Shown: positions 9,434 through 20,601 of the stretch, piece after piece
Layout: every line of letters starts with the position of its first letter
How positions within the stretch are numbered: the first letter of the stretch is position 1
NCBI GenBank assembly: GCA_001724245.1
Contig: MEDX01000020.1
Location: forward strand, 1-56,765
Length of the DNA: 56,765 nt
Origin: Fonticula-like sp. SCN 57-25
Lineage: Eukaryota > Nucleariida > Rotosphaerida
Direction of reading: 5' to 3'
The notes under the pieces: model-generated
The model's database searches: none
Told to the model about the DNA's origin: nothing
The model's input: only the letters and a program-made list of their open reading frames with translations
Program-made: the position numbers and the translations under genes

Positions 9434-10706
9434 TACGACACGCGAACGACGATGTAACCACACGGAGCCGTCGACGCCGTCAGATCGCGGGGGCAAAACC
9501 TCACGTCGGGAGAGAGGCAAGGGCGCACAAAGCAACGAGCTGAAAAACAGCGACAGCCCTCTGCTCCCTTTTGTGCTGTGCGTCAGCCTCCTCAAGGGAC
9601 AGCGTGAAAATTTCGGCTAATTCCAGACATTCCAAAGAAGGAGTTGACCTCGAATATACCCTTCCTGCCGCCGGGCGCAACAAACTAGAACTGCCAATGG
9701 CAACTGGAGTTGCGCCACGCCCCCTTCGCTTCCTTCCGACCGTATTAACTAAAACATAGGTTCCTGAAAGGGAACCCCCTGGCTCCGTCGCCTCGGAAAA
9801 ACAGCCGGGTTAACACACGTCGCATAATTGAGTGCCGGCCGCCATGAAAGGGGCCGATTGTCGAGTCGCCGGCGACATCACGTGCCGGGTGAAAGCGGCG
9901 ATGCCGAGTTAACACGCAACCGAACCGCAACTGACCGCATTCGAACACTGGCCAATCTGTACACTGTACTTTTAATGGGAACGAAAGGCAGTGGTACCGA
10001 GAACGCTGCTTGGCCACAGCATAGAAGCGTGCGCCGAAAACAGGTACAGTTCAACTTTGGCCCTTGCGGGTTTATTAATAACAGAAATGAGGCGCGGTAC
10101 TTGCGCACAGGAAAGCCCATATGAATACCATGCGCTAGATACTATGGGAATCAAATGCACACACAAATGCGGTGGTGCTCTGCAGCTCTAGAGCCAGTCC
10201 TCGTATAGCAATGCAATACTTTAACTTATACGCCACCATCCTTGCATTGTAAGATTGGAAAGCCGACCTGCGGCACTCGAAACGTGTGCTGATAATCTGT
10301 ACGTGCGTGCTCGGCAGCCACGCGGGGACGCGTGTGTGACGATTCAGCGCATATTGAATTTTACATAACAGTCAACTATAGTCTCATAAGAGTCGCACGT
10401 CAAGTTGGTATGGCCATTCCCGTATCCAGCACGAATGCACCAATGCATGGCTATACCAGTGACACTGCGGGTCGACCTTCAGTGTCCCCATTGACGCGTA
10501 ACCCTCCCATGTACCCTCCCGCCGCCTCTCTTCCCTGCCCGCTGCCGGCCTAGAGCCGGCGCGGCTCTCCCCGCACTGAATGCGCGGCCGCCCGCCCCAT
10601 CTCACGTGATGTGATGATACGCGCGACGTGATTGGCCGCGGCGCCAAAGAGCCTTTGCTTTTCTCAAGTGACCTCCACTGTGTTTGTGTCCACTTGCTCA
10701 GCAGCC
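9434..10706. promoter_or_regulatory. Long divergent promoter between bZIP and catalase genes
   Basis: At 1273 bases this is the largest gap in the window, and I see no supportable gene in it. Close to the catalase start it contains CACGTG (10603-10608) within TCACGTGATGTGATGAT, and an inverted CCAAT box ATTGG (10631-10635). These are common elements of highly expressed or stress-responsive fungal promoters. The size and position between a bZIP gene and an antioxidant gene suggest a regulated control region, possibly bound by the adjacent bZIP product; that link is inference. Confidence 0.4.
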
Positions 10707-12155
10707 ATGGCGACGCTGACCACGACGAACGGCAACCCGGTTGACAACAACCAGGTCTCGCTGACCGCCGGTGCGGGCGGCCCGATCCTCCTCCAGGACT
10801 TTCACCTGATCGACAAGCTCTCGCACTTTGACCGCGAGCGCACCCCCGAGCGTGTTGTGCACGCCAAGGGCGCCGGCGCGCACGGCTTCTTTGAGGTGAC
10901 GCACGATGTCAGCGACATCTGCAAGGCCAAGTTCCTTAACGCGATTGGCAAGCGCACGCCGACCTTCCTGCGCTTCTCGACCGTCGGCGGCGAGAAGGGC
11001 TCGGCCGACACGGCGCGCGATCCCCGCGGCTTCGCCCTCAAGTTTTACACCGAGGAGGGCAACTGGGACATGACCGGCAACAACACGCCCGTCTTCTTCA
11101 TCCGCGACCCGATCAAGTTCCCCGACTTTATCCACACCCAGAAGCGCAACGCTCGCACCAACCTCAAGGACGCTGATGCCGTCTGGGACTTTGCCTCGCT
11201 CGCCCCCGAGTCGATCCACCAGTTCTCGGTCCTCTTCTCGAACCGCGGCACGCCCGACGGCTTCCGCCACCTCAACGGCTACTCGTCCCACGCCCTCAAG
11301 GTCGTCAACGCGCAGGGCGTCCCGCACCTCGTCCAGTGGCACTTCAAGACCAACCAGAAGATCAAGAACCTCTCGGACGCCCAGGCGGGCAAGATCGCCG
11401 GCGACGACGCCGACTATGCCACGCGCGACCTCTTTGACTCGATCGAGCGCGGTGACTTCCCCAGCTGGAACGTCTTTGTCCAGGTCATGACCATGGAGCA
11501 GGTCGCCACCTACCGCTGGAACCCGTATGATGTCACCAAGGTGTGGCCCCACAAGGACTTCCCCCTGCGCCCCGTCGGCCGCCTCACGCTCAACCGCAAC
11601 CCCGAGAACTACTTCGCCGAGGTGGAGCAGGCTGCCTTTTCGCCGTCGCACATGGTGCCCGGCATTGAGCCGTCGCTCGACAAGATGCTCCAGGGTCGCC
11701 TCTTCTCGTACCCCGACACCCACCGCCACCGCCTCGGTGTCAACTACACCAGCATCCCGATCAACACGCCGTTCGCCGCGCGCGTCGCCAACTACCAGCG
11801 CGATGGCGCCGCCGTCGTCAACGGCAACGGCGGCTCGGGCCCCAACTACGAGCCCAACTCGGCTGGAGGCCCCGTCCAGGCCGGTGCCTACGCCGCCGTC
11901 CACAAGTTCCCCGTCCAGGGCGTCGCTGAGCGCGCCATTGTGCCCATCACCGACGACGACTTTGCCCAGGCCGGCAACCTCTACCGCCTCCTCTCGGCCA
12001 GCGAGAAGACCGACCTTGTCAACAACATCGTCGGCTCCATGAGCGGCGCCAAGAAGCACATCCAGCAGCGCCAGGTGGCCCACTTCAAGCGCGCCGACCC
12101 CGAGTACGGCGCCCGCATTGAGGCCGGCCTCCTCAAGCAGTCCACCAAGCTGTAA
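10707..12155 (+). CDS. Monofunctional haem catalase (small-subunit type)
   Basis: An intronless gene of 482 residues that dismutes H2O2. The catalytic His is in ERVVHAKGAGAHGFFEV (about residue 51), the catalytic Asn in GNWDMTGNNTPVFF, and the proximal Tyr haem ligand in RLFSYPDTHRHRLG. Length and the absence of a C-terminal flavodoxin-like domain place it in the small-subunit clade that binds NADPH. The protein ends STKL. KL at the end resembles a peroxisomal PTS1, although Thr at the -3 position makes it weak. Codon use is extremely biased to C/G third positions, indicating high expression; this bias leaves a 517-codon shadow frame open on the other strand. It converges with the D-amino acid oxidase gene, 111 bases away. 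Confidence 0.97.
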   Translation: MATLTTTNGNPVDNNQVSLTAGAGGPILLQDFHLIDKLSHFDRERTPERVVHAKGAGAHGFFEVTHDVSDICKAKFLNAIGKRTPTFLRFSTVGGEKGSADTARDPRGFALKFYTEEGNWDMTGNNTPVFFIRDPIKFPDFIHTQKRNARTNLKDADAVWDFASLAPESIHQFSVLFSNRGTPDGFRHLNGYSSHALKVVNAQGVPHLVQWHFKTNQKIKNLSDAQAGKIAGDDADYATRDLFDSIERGDFPSWNVFVQVMTMEQVATYRWNPYDVTKVWPHKDFPLRPVGRLTLNRNPENYFAEVEQAAFSPSHMVPGIEPSLDKMLQGRLFSYPDTHRHRLGVNYTSIPINTPFAARVANYQRDGAAVVNGNGGSGPNYEPNSAGGPVQAGAYAAVHKFPVQGVAERAIVPITDDDFAQAGNLYRLLSASEKTDLVNNIVGSMSGAKKHIQQRQVAHFKRADPEYGARIEAGLLKQSTKL

Positions 12156-12266
12156 ACAGCTGCTTTGCTGCTGCCGATCGTGTGTTCTTTCGCTTTGTAA
12201 TCCCTTCCTTGCCAGCAATGGACTCTTACTTTTACTTGACATTATACGCATTCAATCATTTACAAC

Positions 12267-13367
12267 TCACAGTTTGGCTTGGTTTGCGGCCGCGTCGACC
12301 AGCGACACAACCTCTTCCGCGCAGCCCCAGCAAAGGCTCCATCCGGCGCCACCTACATCGCGTTAGCCCCGTGCTGCGCGTGAGAATGCACAAATCGCAC
12401 CATGCCCGTAGTTGTGGACGACGACGCGGTTGCCGCCAAAGCGCTCGGCCTCGAGACGCACCTCGGGACGGCACGGGCGCAGGCCGACCTTTTCGCCGAG
12501 AATCTCAATCTTGTCCGCCGCCAGGGCGCCGCTGGTCATGTTGGCGGTCTTTCGCAGGATATCCGCCGTGTCCTGTGCGGACACGAGGAGGGACTCGTTG
12601 CCGACCTGGTAAGTGCCGCCGAGCACAATGTCGCGGTGGCGGGGGACGACGTATCCGAGAGAGTTTTTGCCGTGCTCGTCCGTCTGGATGACTGTGACGT
12701 CGTCCTTGGCGCGCACCAAGACGACCTGGCCGCGCGCCGCGTACATGCTCGGGTCGTTGAACAGCTCGCGGGAGCCGAGACCCGTGCAGTTGACCACAAT
12801 GCTGAACTGGGCAAACGCGCCCTTGATGTCCGTCACGTTCAGCTGCGAAACACGGCCGCCGTTCGAGATGAACCGCTGCATCAAGTACTGCATCGCAAGG
12901 TCGGTGTTGATGACCAGCGTGTCGTGCTGCAAGCCCGATACGTAGTCAGTCGAGATGGCCGGCGGGTGCACCGTGCGAGCCCCGCCCAGCACATTGACGT
13001 CCAGGATAAAGTTCTTTGCTTCCTCTGAGCTTGCATGCACATGGATCAGCTTGGACGGAAGCACGCCACTTGACGGATCCTACAAGCACGCTGTCCGTGA
13101 CCAAGCCGGCCAGCGTAGAGGACGTACCTTGGACATGGACTGCTCGTAATACTGTAGCGTGCGGGCGGCCCAAACGCGGACCCGGTCCACGGGACCAACG
13201 CTGAACGGGTACCAGAACGCGGCCGCCTTGTTCGACGTCGTGTGCGGCGGGAGGTCCTTGGCCCATATATCGACCGTGTACCCGTGCTGCTGAAGCACGA
13301 GGGCGCAGCACAGGCCGTTCACGCCGCATCCGAGTACCAGGACATGCTTACTCATCCCTGGCGACAT
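12267..13367 (-). CDS. D-amino acid / D-aspartate oxidase, peroxisomal (ends AKL)
   Basis: Three exons (13367-13128, 13079-12401, 12352-12267) give 334 residues, normal for this FAD enzyme. The N-terminal dinucleotide fold is VLGCGVNGLCCALVLQQHGY; a second in-frame Met at residue 5 may be the true start. YVVPRHRDIVLGGTYQ, GLRPCRPEVRLE (the Arg that binds the substrate carboxylate) and VVHNYGHGGAGWSLCWGCA are family signatures; the last is completed only by splicing the final intron. The enzyme oxidises D-amino acids to 2-oxo acids, NH3 and H2O2. The spliced C-terminus QAKL is a good PTS1 signal, so it should be peroxisomal. Its H2O2 would be removed by the catalase encoded next door. D-Ala-type and D-Asp-type specificity cannot be separated here. 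Confidence 0.92.
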
Positions 13368-13522
13368 GTCTTCAGGGTCCCTGGTCCAAGTCGGTCTGGG
13401 TACGTTTCAAGTCGGTTTGGTTTCGTTGATTTTGTGATTTTGTGGCGACCAATCATTGTTGGCGAACACAGACGACTGAACGGCCGACCCTCAAGTTGAC
13501 ACTCACTACAAGGCAGCCGCCC

Positions 13523-16500
13523 ATGTTTGGCAACAAGAAGAAGCCCCCGGTGAGCAACGCCGCGGAGGTGACAAAGACTGCGTCGGTGCCTGCGTCGCCG
13601 CTTTCTGAGAGCCCGACGTCTCGCCTGGTGCGCAGATTGCTTGATTTTGTTGCCCATCTAACCAGCTCTTGCCACCAAATCGTAGCCGTCGACCCACACG
13701 CTGTCGGCGCGCCCGAGCTCGGACAGTTTGAATAGCCTGACCCACTCCATTTCCGCGTCGCAGTCTGCAGGAGACGACGATGACGACGATCTCTTTGCCG
13801 GCATGGAAGTGAAGACCGCTGAGCCCTCCGCCGAGCCGGCCGCCGAGCCGGCCTCTTCGACCGGCGGCTCTGCATTCTCCTTCTTGGCGGCCACGCCGTC
13901 CGCCAGCGCAGAGCCGGAGGAGGAGGAGGAGGTTGAGGAGCCGAGCTCTACCTCTGCATTTGACTTTATGGGAACTAGTGACTCCCCTTCATTGCACGAG
14001 AGCGAAGAATTGGTCGGGGAGGTACTAGCCGAGGAGGAGGCCACGCACGAGGAGGCGCCCAATGGCACCCTGGACGCACAGGAGGGTGCTGAAGGCGAGC
14101 ACGACGCAGAGGAACTGGCGATCGAGGCGGACACTCATGAAGCCATTGCCGCGGAGGAGCCCGCTACCGAAGACGCCGAGGAGCACGGTGCCGCGCCGTC
14201 CAGCTTCTCGTTCCTGGGTTCGACCACCAGCGCGGCATCCCTCGACGCGGCGCAGGAGGAATCCGAAGATGACCTTTTGGATGGCGTCGTTGTCCATGAG
14301 ACGCCGGCGTCAGGAAGCGCGTTTGACTTTGTTGCGCCGAATAGCACGAGTAGCATCGATGATCTTGTCGATTCCCCCGCTGCTGTCACCGCCACTGCCA
14401 TCCCCAGTGCGACCTCTGCCGCTGTCAGCGCTCCCGTGTCTGCTGCTGCTTCCGCTGCACCTGTCGTCGCCCCGGCGTCTCGCAAGAAGAAGCTCTCCAC
14501 GTTCTTTGGGTTCCGCTCCGCGTCGTCGTCCGCGGTCGAAGCAAAGCCCTCCTCGGCCGAGTCGCAGCCAAAGGCGGCGCCGCCTGCCAGGGCTGCCGCG
14601 TCGTCCTCGTCCATCACCGCCGCGCCTGTTGCGCCCCCGTCTGCGGCCAACCCCGTTCGGTCTGCGTCGGTGGCGGTCGTTGCTGAAGACGCCGCCCCGG
14701 TGGCTACCCCCAAGAATGCCCCGCCGGCGGCTGCTCGCTCGACAACGCCGCCCCCCGCTGCGGCTAACTCGTATGCTGTCTTGTCGCCCGCGGCGCCGGT
14801 GGCGCGCGAGTCGCTCGAGGACGCCGTACTGTATGCGGAGGCGCGCGTCACGACGCTTCGGGATCGCTTTGCGCGCCTTGACGGCGAGCAGCATTCGCTG
14901 CTCAACATGCTTGTTGAGGTGTCCAAGGAGCTTTTGTCGACGCAGCTGCAGCTGAATGCGACAGAGCAGGACCAAATTGCCGCCGGCGACCGCGAGGACT
15001 ACAACCAGGCTGAGCAGCTCAACGACGTGATTGACGGCCTCAAGCGCCACCTGGACCAGCTTAACAAGCGCATCAAGTCGATCAACGAGTCGCTCAAGCA
15101 GCACCACGACCGCAAAGTGCACATGGTTGAGGCGGAGGTGTCCGTCCGCTCCGAGCTCTTTGGGCGGCTCACGTCGCTGCAAGGCAAGGAAGATGAGGCG
15201 TTCCGCGATTACTGCAAGTCAGCGTCGTCCTCGCACGTCAAGCGCAAGAACATGCTCGAGATCGAGCGCGACCGCATTCAGCGCAAGCGCACGCAGGTGA
15301 CCCACGAGGCAAAGCTGGTCGACAGCAGCGAGCAGGAGCTGCAGGAGCACGTCCATGCCGACGGGCGCGAGTTTTACGAGCAGCGCGATACGCTCGTAAA
15401 GGAGCGCTCGCTGGTCCAGGGCGAGATCGACGAGCTGGAGGCGAAGCTCGCGACGCTGCGCCTCCACGAGTCATCGCTGTCGGAGAAGATTGGCTCGCTA
15501 GAGGACAGCATCCAGGATATTTCCGCAAAGTATGCGTCAAAGCTGGAGGTGCTGCAGCAGGAGCGCGCGGATGTGCAGGAGCGCAACAGGGAGCTCGACC
15601 GCGCCGAGCTCACGGTGCAGGAGAGCGAGCGCAATCTCGACAAGGAGCGCGTCGAGTTGGCCAAAACGGTCGACTTGAGAAAGGACAAGCTGTCCCAGAT
15701 GCGCGCGCGCATTGTCTCGGTCGTCGATACGACATCGCGCCTCTCGAAAAGCGCTCAGTTTACCAAGGATTATTTGCTGTCGCGCAAAAAGACGCAGGAC
15801 CAGCAGGGCGAAAAGGAGTCCGAGCTCGTTCGGTGCGCTATTTGCCTCGTTTTCGTATTGTTGTTGACGTTTTACTTGCAGCCTGCGTCGCCAGCGAGAC
15901 GAATTGGACGAGCAGCTGCGTCAGGCCCATGCGTCGCAGTCGGATGCCGAGAATGCGCTTTCCAAGCTCACGTTTGAGGTGGCCGCCTTGACGCAGCGCA
16001 TGCTGCAGCTGGACCACCTGAAGCGTCAGGCCGTCGCCGGTACGCACCCATTCATGCCCCTAATCGCGTGCTCACGACTGCGCAGAGCGCAATTTCCGCG
16101 AGGCCGGCCGTGTCGCCACCGAGATCAAGACGTCCACGACCCGCCTTGAGGCCGCGTCGGCCGAGCAGCGGGAGGTCCGCCTGTCCATCGAGCAGCACGC
16201 CGAGAACCTCGAGCAGGGCAAGCGCCGATTCCGGGAAGCCAACCAGGCGCTGGAGTTGGCCGAGAAGAAGCAGGCGATGGAGACGCTGGAGAACATGGAG
16301 CCCGTGCTCGAGCAGATGCGCGAGACGCGCCACCAGTACGCGCCGCTGTTTTTTTGTTTCCCTTTCTGACGCTTTTTCAGGGCCATCCGCCAGGGCGTCG
16401 CCGACATTGTCCTGTACCTCCGCCACGAGCACGTTCGCGTGTTTGCCGAGCTGCTGCTCAAGCGGCTGCAACTCGGCCTCGCCGTCGACACCTTCCCGAC

Positions 16501-17272
16501 GATCGAAGAGTTCCTCGCCGCCGAGGAGAAGGAGGATAGGCTGCTCGAGGAGGCCCTTCGCGCGGCTCCCCCGCCCGCCGCCGCACCCACTGGGCCGGCT
16601 TTCAGCCCCGCGTCGTCGCTGTTGTTCTCCCCGAGCTTGAGCGGCCGCTTGGGAAGCGCCTCAACGCCGTCCCCGAGCCCGCTCAAGGGCGGCAGCGCCT
16701 TGTCCGCCGCCGTACCGAGCCTTCTTTCGGGCAGCGTCGTTGATGCGGCCGACGCGGCGGCGGTGTCGTCGCCAGCCGACGACCTCATGCTCGTCGACTT
16801 TAGCGCGCCGGCGCCCTCGGAGGCTGCGGCGGGCGGCGAGGCCGACGAAAAGGTCAAGGCGCCAGCGCACGAGGAGGAGAGCGTCGAGTCGCTCCGCAAG
16901 GATGAGGCGTCGGTGCGGTCCCTGCTGTCGTCCGTGTCGGTCTGGATCGAGCAGCTCAAGGCGCAGCTTGATATCGCCGTCGAATCGGAGGACTACGAGG
17001 CCGCCGGTGCGGTTTATACTTTTAAGATGTCGACAAGTCGCTGACTTTTTGTGATAGAAACGCTGAACAACGAATTGCAGGAGCAGCAGGAGCACAATAA
17101 CCGCCTCCAAGAGCAGCTCGACCGCCTGCTGGAGCGGCTTGCCGCCACAGAAGCGGGTGCCGTGGAGCCTGCCGCAACCGAGGATAAGGAGGACGAGGTA
17201 GAACAGACCGAGGAGGGTGAGGATGGCAAGATCGCCGAGCCCGCTGGCGGCGACAGTGAGCTTGCCGAATAG
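13523..17272 (+). CDS. Large coiled-coil protein with UVR-like motifs
   Basis: Six exons (13523-13627, 13686-15832, 15882-16039, 16086-16335, 16381-17006, 17058-17272) splice in frame to 1166 residues. The N-terminal third is acidic/Ala-Ser-rich and contains four FxF repeats (AFSFL, AFDFM, SFSFL, AFDFV), which look like short linear docking motifs. The middle is a long coiled coil (about residues 395-760). Three segments resemble the UVR (UvrB/UvrC) helical hairpin: EDYNQAEQLNDVI, ERNFREAGRVATEI and EDYEAAGAV. A low-complexity Pro/Ala/Ser stretch precedes the last coil. Similar UVR coiled-coil proteins occur in protists and plants, but I know no established function. It is probably a cytoskeletal or trafficking scaffold. 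It shares a 155-base divergent promoter with the oxidase gene. Confidence 0.8.
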
Positions 17273-17825
17273 ACGCAGAGCTATGCATGTGCTGATTATA
17301 TCATAATAGAATGAACATTTTACATGGCGCTTGATTTCGCAAAACATTGGGTCACAAACAGATCTGAATCAACCGCTGATTATTATTTGGCGGGAAGATT
17401 TGGCGGGAACATGATTTTATGATTCCCCAGGCGCAGCATGGCCATGCAAGGCGACGCTCCTTGGCGGCTCGATAAATTCTGCGTGGGAACCTTAATAGGC
17501 GCATTTGCGGGTTGCTTTTGAGAAAGAGGAGAATGATAATAATTTATGTCTTCATCTTTAGAGTGTAGATTGATCTGATGCTTGACGTTCATTTCGCCAA
17601 GTGGCGGCAGGGGGATCCTCGTGCTTGACGGCAGGCCGGCGCTCTCCTTCCTGCCGTGCTGTGTATTTTGAAAGTTATCTTTAATTTTTAGCGTGTTTTG
17701 GGGCGCGTTGAATTGAACTTTTTTTTTAGTTTCCCGCCAAATGTTGTTTATTTAAGCCTGCGCATGCTGTTCCCGCGCGCTTTGCAGTTTGGCGCGAAAT
17801 TGAATTTTCTCCACGCTCGACCGCC
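17273..17825. promoter_or_regulatory. Regulatory gap with four E2F-like sites
   Basis: Between two rightward genes lie TTTGGCGGGAA at 17386-17396 and again at 17399-17409, TTCCCGCCAAA at 17731-17741 and TTTGGCGCGAAA at 17788-17799. All match the E2F/DP consensus TTTSSCGC or close variants. TTTGCAGTTT at 17781-17790 overlaps the last site and belongs to the GCAGTTTG motif group. The last two sites lie within 100 bases of the next start codon. A 69-codon leftward open frame at 17383-17592 overlaps the first pair but has no recognisable features. Confidence 0.6.
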
Positions 17826-19383
17826 ATGGAGCAATCTGTTTTTCGGGACCCCGCCTCTGGTACGTGTGTGCTGTTCTACCATATGTACTGACGCACCGCC
17901 AATGTAGACGATACCCTGATGCACCGCCGCACGATCGATGTGAGCTGGGACGACATCTTGAACTCGCCTAGGTACGACATGATCTCTGGCGCGAGATGTT
18001 GAAAACTCACGCCTCTTTGCCCAGTCGTTCGGGCCGCCCCGAGTTTCTTCCTTCATCCGAGGGCGACCCGGTTGCGCGCCCCCCTCCAGTCGACAAGCTC
18101 CGCCGCATGCTCCTTGCCCCTCGGGGAGCCTCCTTTGGCGCGCACGAACCAGCCCCCCTTCGTGATGCTGCCCCGGCGCCTCAGCTCGACCAGCACGACA
18201 TGGTGCCTCGCTCCGCGCTCGAGGCGCTCATCAGTCAGCTCTGTTCAAGCTGCAGTAATATCATTCGTCACCATGATCTGTCCTTTGAGTTTCCCGCCCA
18301 TGCACGCGTCGGCCCTACGGATCCGCTCGAGCTGCTGGCCACGGCGGGCGTCGGGCACCAATCGTCCGGGCATGGGGCTTCGCACGCGTACATGCAGCAC
18401 GACTCGTGGAACGTGAGCAGCAGCGACATGGACATTTTCAGCGACCGGCGCGAGACGAGCCCCTGTCGGACCGTGCCCATCACGGGTGAGGGGCCGACGC
18501 CCTCCCAAACCGCCGGGCAGCGAACCGATACGGACAGCGAGATCCCGAGCGATGACGATGCTGCAGCAAAGGGGCGAGAGGCCTCGGTGGCCCTGCGCGC
18601 CCTCCCCAAGCCCCTCGGCTCGATGCCGCGGTCCATGCCGTCGTCTACCGATGGTATTTTCGCGCGGTGTAACCTTTAAGCCAGTACACTCACCGCATGC
18701 AATCGTAGGGCACTCTCAGGGAAAGAAGCGCCGGCTTGCAGACGAGGGCGACGGCACGCTCAAGTGGATCGAGCAGGACTACAATCTGATTCGGTCGCGC
18801 GGGCGGCCGCGCAAGCGCACCACCCTTGAGGACTTTGCGACCCCGATGAACCCCGAGGGCATTCGCGTATGCCGACGCAGCGCGCGCTTCATTTACTTAC
18901 GAGTTTGGTAGGCGAACGAAGTCCCTCCAAGAAGCGCAGATGATATATACACACCCCTCTTTGTGCGCAAGTCGCGGGGTGATAAGGAGGCACGCTGCGA
19001 ACACTGTGGCGAGTGGTTTCGCATGCGCTCAAGCAACTACTGGTACGAGCGCAAAGTATTCTTGCTGGTCTCTTATCGTTGATTTTCCAGGCATCATTTG
19101 CATCTCGTTCACGGAATCAGCTCGTCTGGCAAGTTGATTCCGCCGCCCCGTATCACTGGCGAGAACAACACCCGCAAGGTACGGTGCCCATTGCGTTTCA
19201 GTCTCTGTGCTCACCGACTTTTAGGAGGGGTTGGGCTTGTGCGGCTGCTGCAGAAAGTGGGTTGTCATCAACCCGCCTACCAAGTGGTACCGTCACTACA
19301 TCTCGTGCGAGAAACCGACGTCGCGTGATCAAGCTCAGAGTGAGCCTGAAGCTATAAAGATGGAATCGCACTCATTTGCATAA
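17826..19383 (+). CDS. Transcription regulator with Rua1-type C-terminal zinc domain (DUF4451-like)
   Basis: Seven exons (17826-17859, 17908-17971, 18025-18653, 18709-18866, 18912-19042, 19091-19178, 19225-19383) splice in frame to 420 residues. The C-terminal domain reads YTPLFVRKSRGDKEARCEHC, GEWFRMRSSNYWHHLHLVHG, PPPRI and, after the last intron, GLCGCCRKWVVI followed by WYRHYISC. This Cys/His-rich double motif is the signature of the fungal Rua1_C family, whose Ustilago member regulates secondary-metabolite genes. A basic AT-hook-like stretch (SRGRPRKRT) precedes it. The N-terminal 250 residues are disordered, Pro/Ser-rich and acidic. Four E2F-like sites lie upstream, hinting at cell-cycle-linked expression. 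The family name is from motif memory, not a search. Confidence 0.72.
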
Positions 19384-19465
19384 TCGTTTTTGGAATAACT
19401 TAATTTTGTAATGTTTTCTTTCATTTTCGCATTTGCGGAACAGTATAATAATACACCGGCTAGTT

Positions 19466-20530
19466 TTACAGCCTGCTGCGGGTCTCGATCATGTGCCACA
19501 GGGGGTAAAAGTCGGGCAAGTCCTGCGGCACGCGCATAGGAAAGTTGGGCGAGCGCTTCTCCTTAAAGCTAACGACGCCTTCGAAAGCATCCTCTTGAGA
19601 GCTAAGGGTCGGTTAGTACGTGTCGCGCGAATTCATGCGCCGTCGCACCTAGACCACTGGATGCACTTGCTGTCCGCCAGGTGGGCCGCTTCCGGCGACG
19701 CGCCTCCTTCGCGCATGCTGCCCCAAAGGAGCGCCTTGCTCAAGGCCACGCTGGTCGCAGACGTGTATTTTGCAATCTCGCCCGCGAGGGCCATGGCGCG
19801 CGGCAGCACTTGGTCGCGCGGGACGACGTAGTTGAAGAGGCCCGAAGCCTCCTCGTCCTTGGCGCGGAACACGCGGCCCGTGACGCACCACTCGAGCGAC
19901 TTGCCCATGCCGACGATGCGCGGCAAAAAGTACGACGATGCCGCCTCGGGGACGATGCCGCGGCGCGCAAAGACAAAGCCGACCTTGGCGTCCTCGCTCG
20001 CCACGCGAATGTCCATCGGGAGCGTCATGGTGATGCCGATCCCGATGGCGGAGCCGTTGATCGCGGCAACGATCGGCTTCTGGAAGCGGTACAGCGCCAG
20101 AGTCAGAATGCCACCGGCATCGCGGAATGCTATTTAAAAAATCCGTCAGCTTATAATGTGCTGGTGGTGCAGGCATCGCACCAGACGGCGACTTTGACGA
20201 GCCGGCAAACGAACTCGAGCTGTTGCCCGACGACAGATCGGCACCTGCGCAAAAGGCTACACTTGGTGTTACTACAATTCTACGTAGGACATTGCATACC
20301 ATCGCCGGCACCGGTGATGACGGCAACGCGAACGTCGTCGTCTTTGCCGAGCGAATCCAGGACAGCAACCAGCTCAGTTCCCATCTCGTAATTAAAAGCG
20401 TTCAGCCTATAATAATTTATATTACGTTAGTAAAAAGTGTTACCTAAAGACTTGTCGCATACTTTGTCGGCCTGTTCAGCGTCACCAAAGCCACGCCATC
20501 GCGCTTCTCCACAAGCACCGTTCCTCCCAT
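19466..20530 (-). CDS. Enoyl-CoA hydratase/isomerase (crotonase), peroxisomal (ends SRL)
   Basis: Five exons (20530-20463, 20406-20300, 20256-20182, 20129-19649, 19601-19466) give 288 residues. The crotonase fold is clear: VALVTLNRP, then NAFNYEM, then AVITGAGDAFCAGADLS (oxyanion-hole loop), then KPIVAAINGSAIGIGITMTL, then ARRGIVPEAASSYFLPRIVG. The acidic residue in GIVPEA corresponds to a catalytic Glu position, so hydratase/isomerase activity is plausible. The C-terminus SRL is a canonical PTS1, indicating peroxisomal beta-oxidation or isomerisation of unsaturated acyl-CoAs, similar to ECI2/ECH1 proteins. The second intron must end at GTGTAG rather than the later GCGCAG to restore AFCAGADL. 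It is divergent from MRPL12. Confidence 0.9.
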
Positions 20531-20578
20531 TGTTGTAAGCCGCGCCCCTGCCGATCGAGCTGCGTTGTCAGCAAATTG

Positions 20579-20601
20579 TGCAAACCGAAATGCAGTTTGC
20601 A
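20579..20601. promoter_or_regulatory. Inverted GTTTGCA motif in the crotonase/MRPL12 promoter
   Basis: TGCAAAC (20579-20585) and GTTTGCA (20595-20601) form a 7-base inverted repeat separated by 9 bases. They lie in the 184-base divergent gap and include the GCAGTTTG octamer found in other promoters of this window. Confidence 0.45.

Noticed and set aside
9828-10124. Rightward short frames in the bZIP/catalase gap
   Set aside because: Compositions look random, no conserved motif is visible and the start codons have poor context.
10698-12251. 517-codon leftward open frame opposite catalase
   Set aside because: It exists because catalase codons end almost always in C or G, which removes stop codons on the reverse strand. 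Its product is a Val/Leu/Gly/Asp-rich shadow with no domain.
14310-15182. Long leftward frames opposite the coiled-coil gene
   Set aside because: They are shadows of biased codon use in the spliced plus-strand gene; compositions are Arg-rich and featureless.
17383-17592. 69-codon leftward frame with an ATG near the E2F-like sites
   Set aside because: No domain, no splice partners and no supporting context; left as a regulatory gap.
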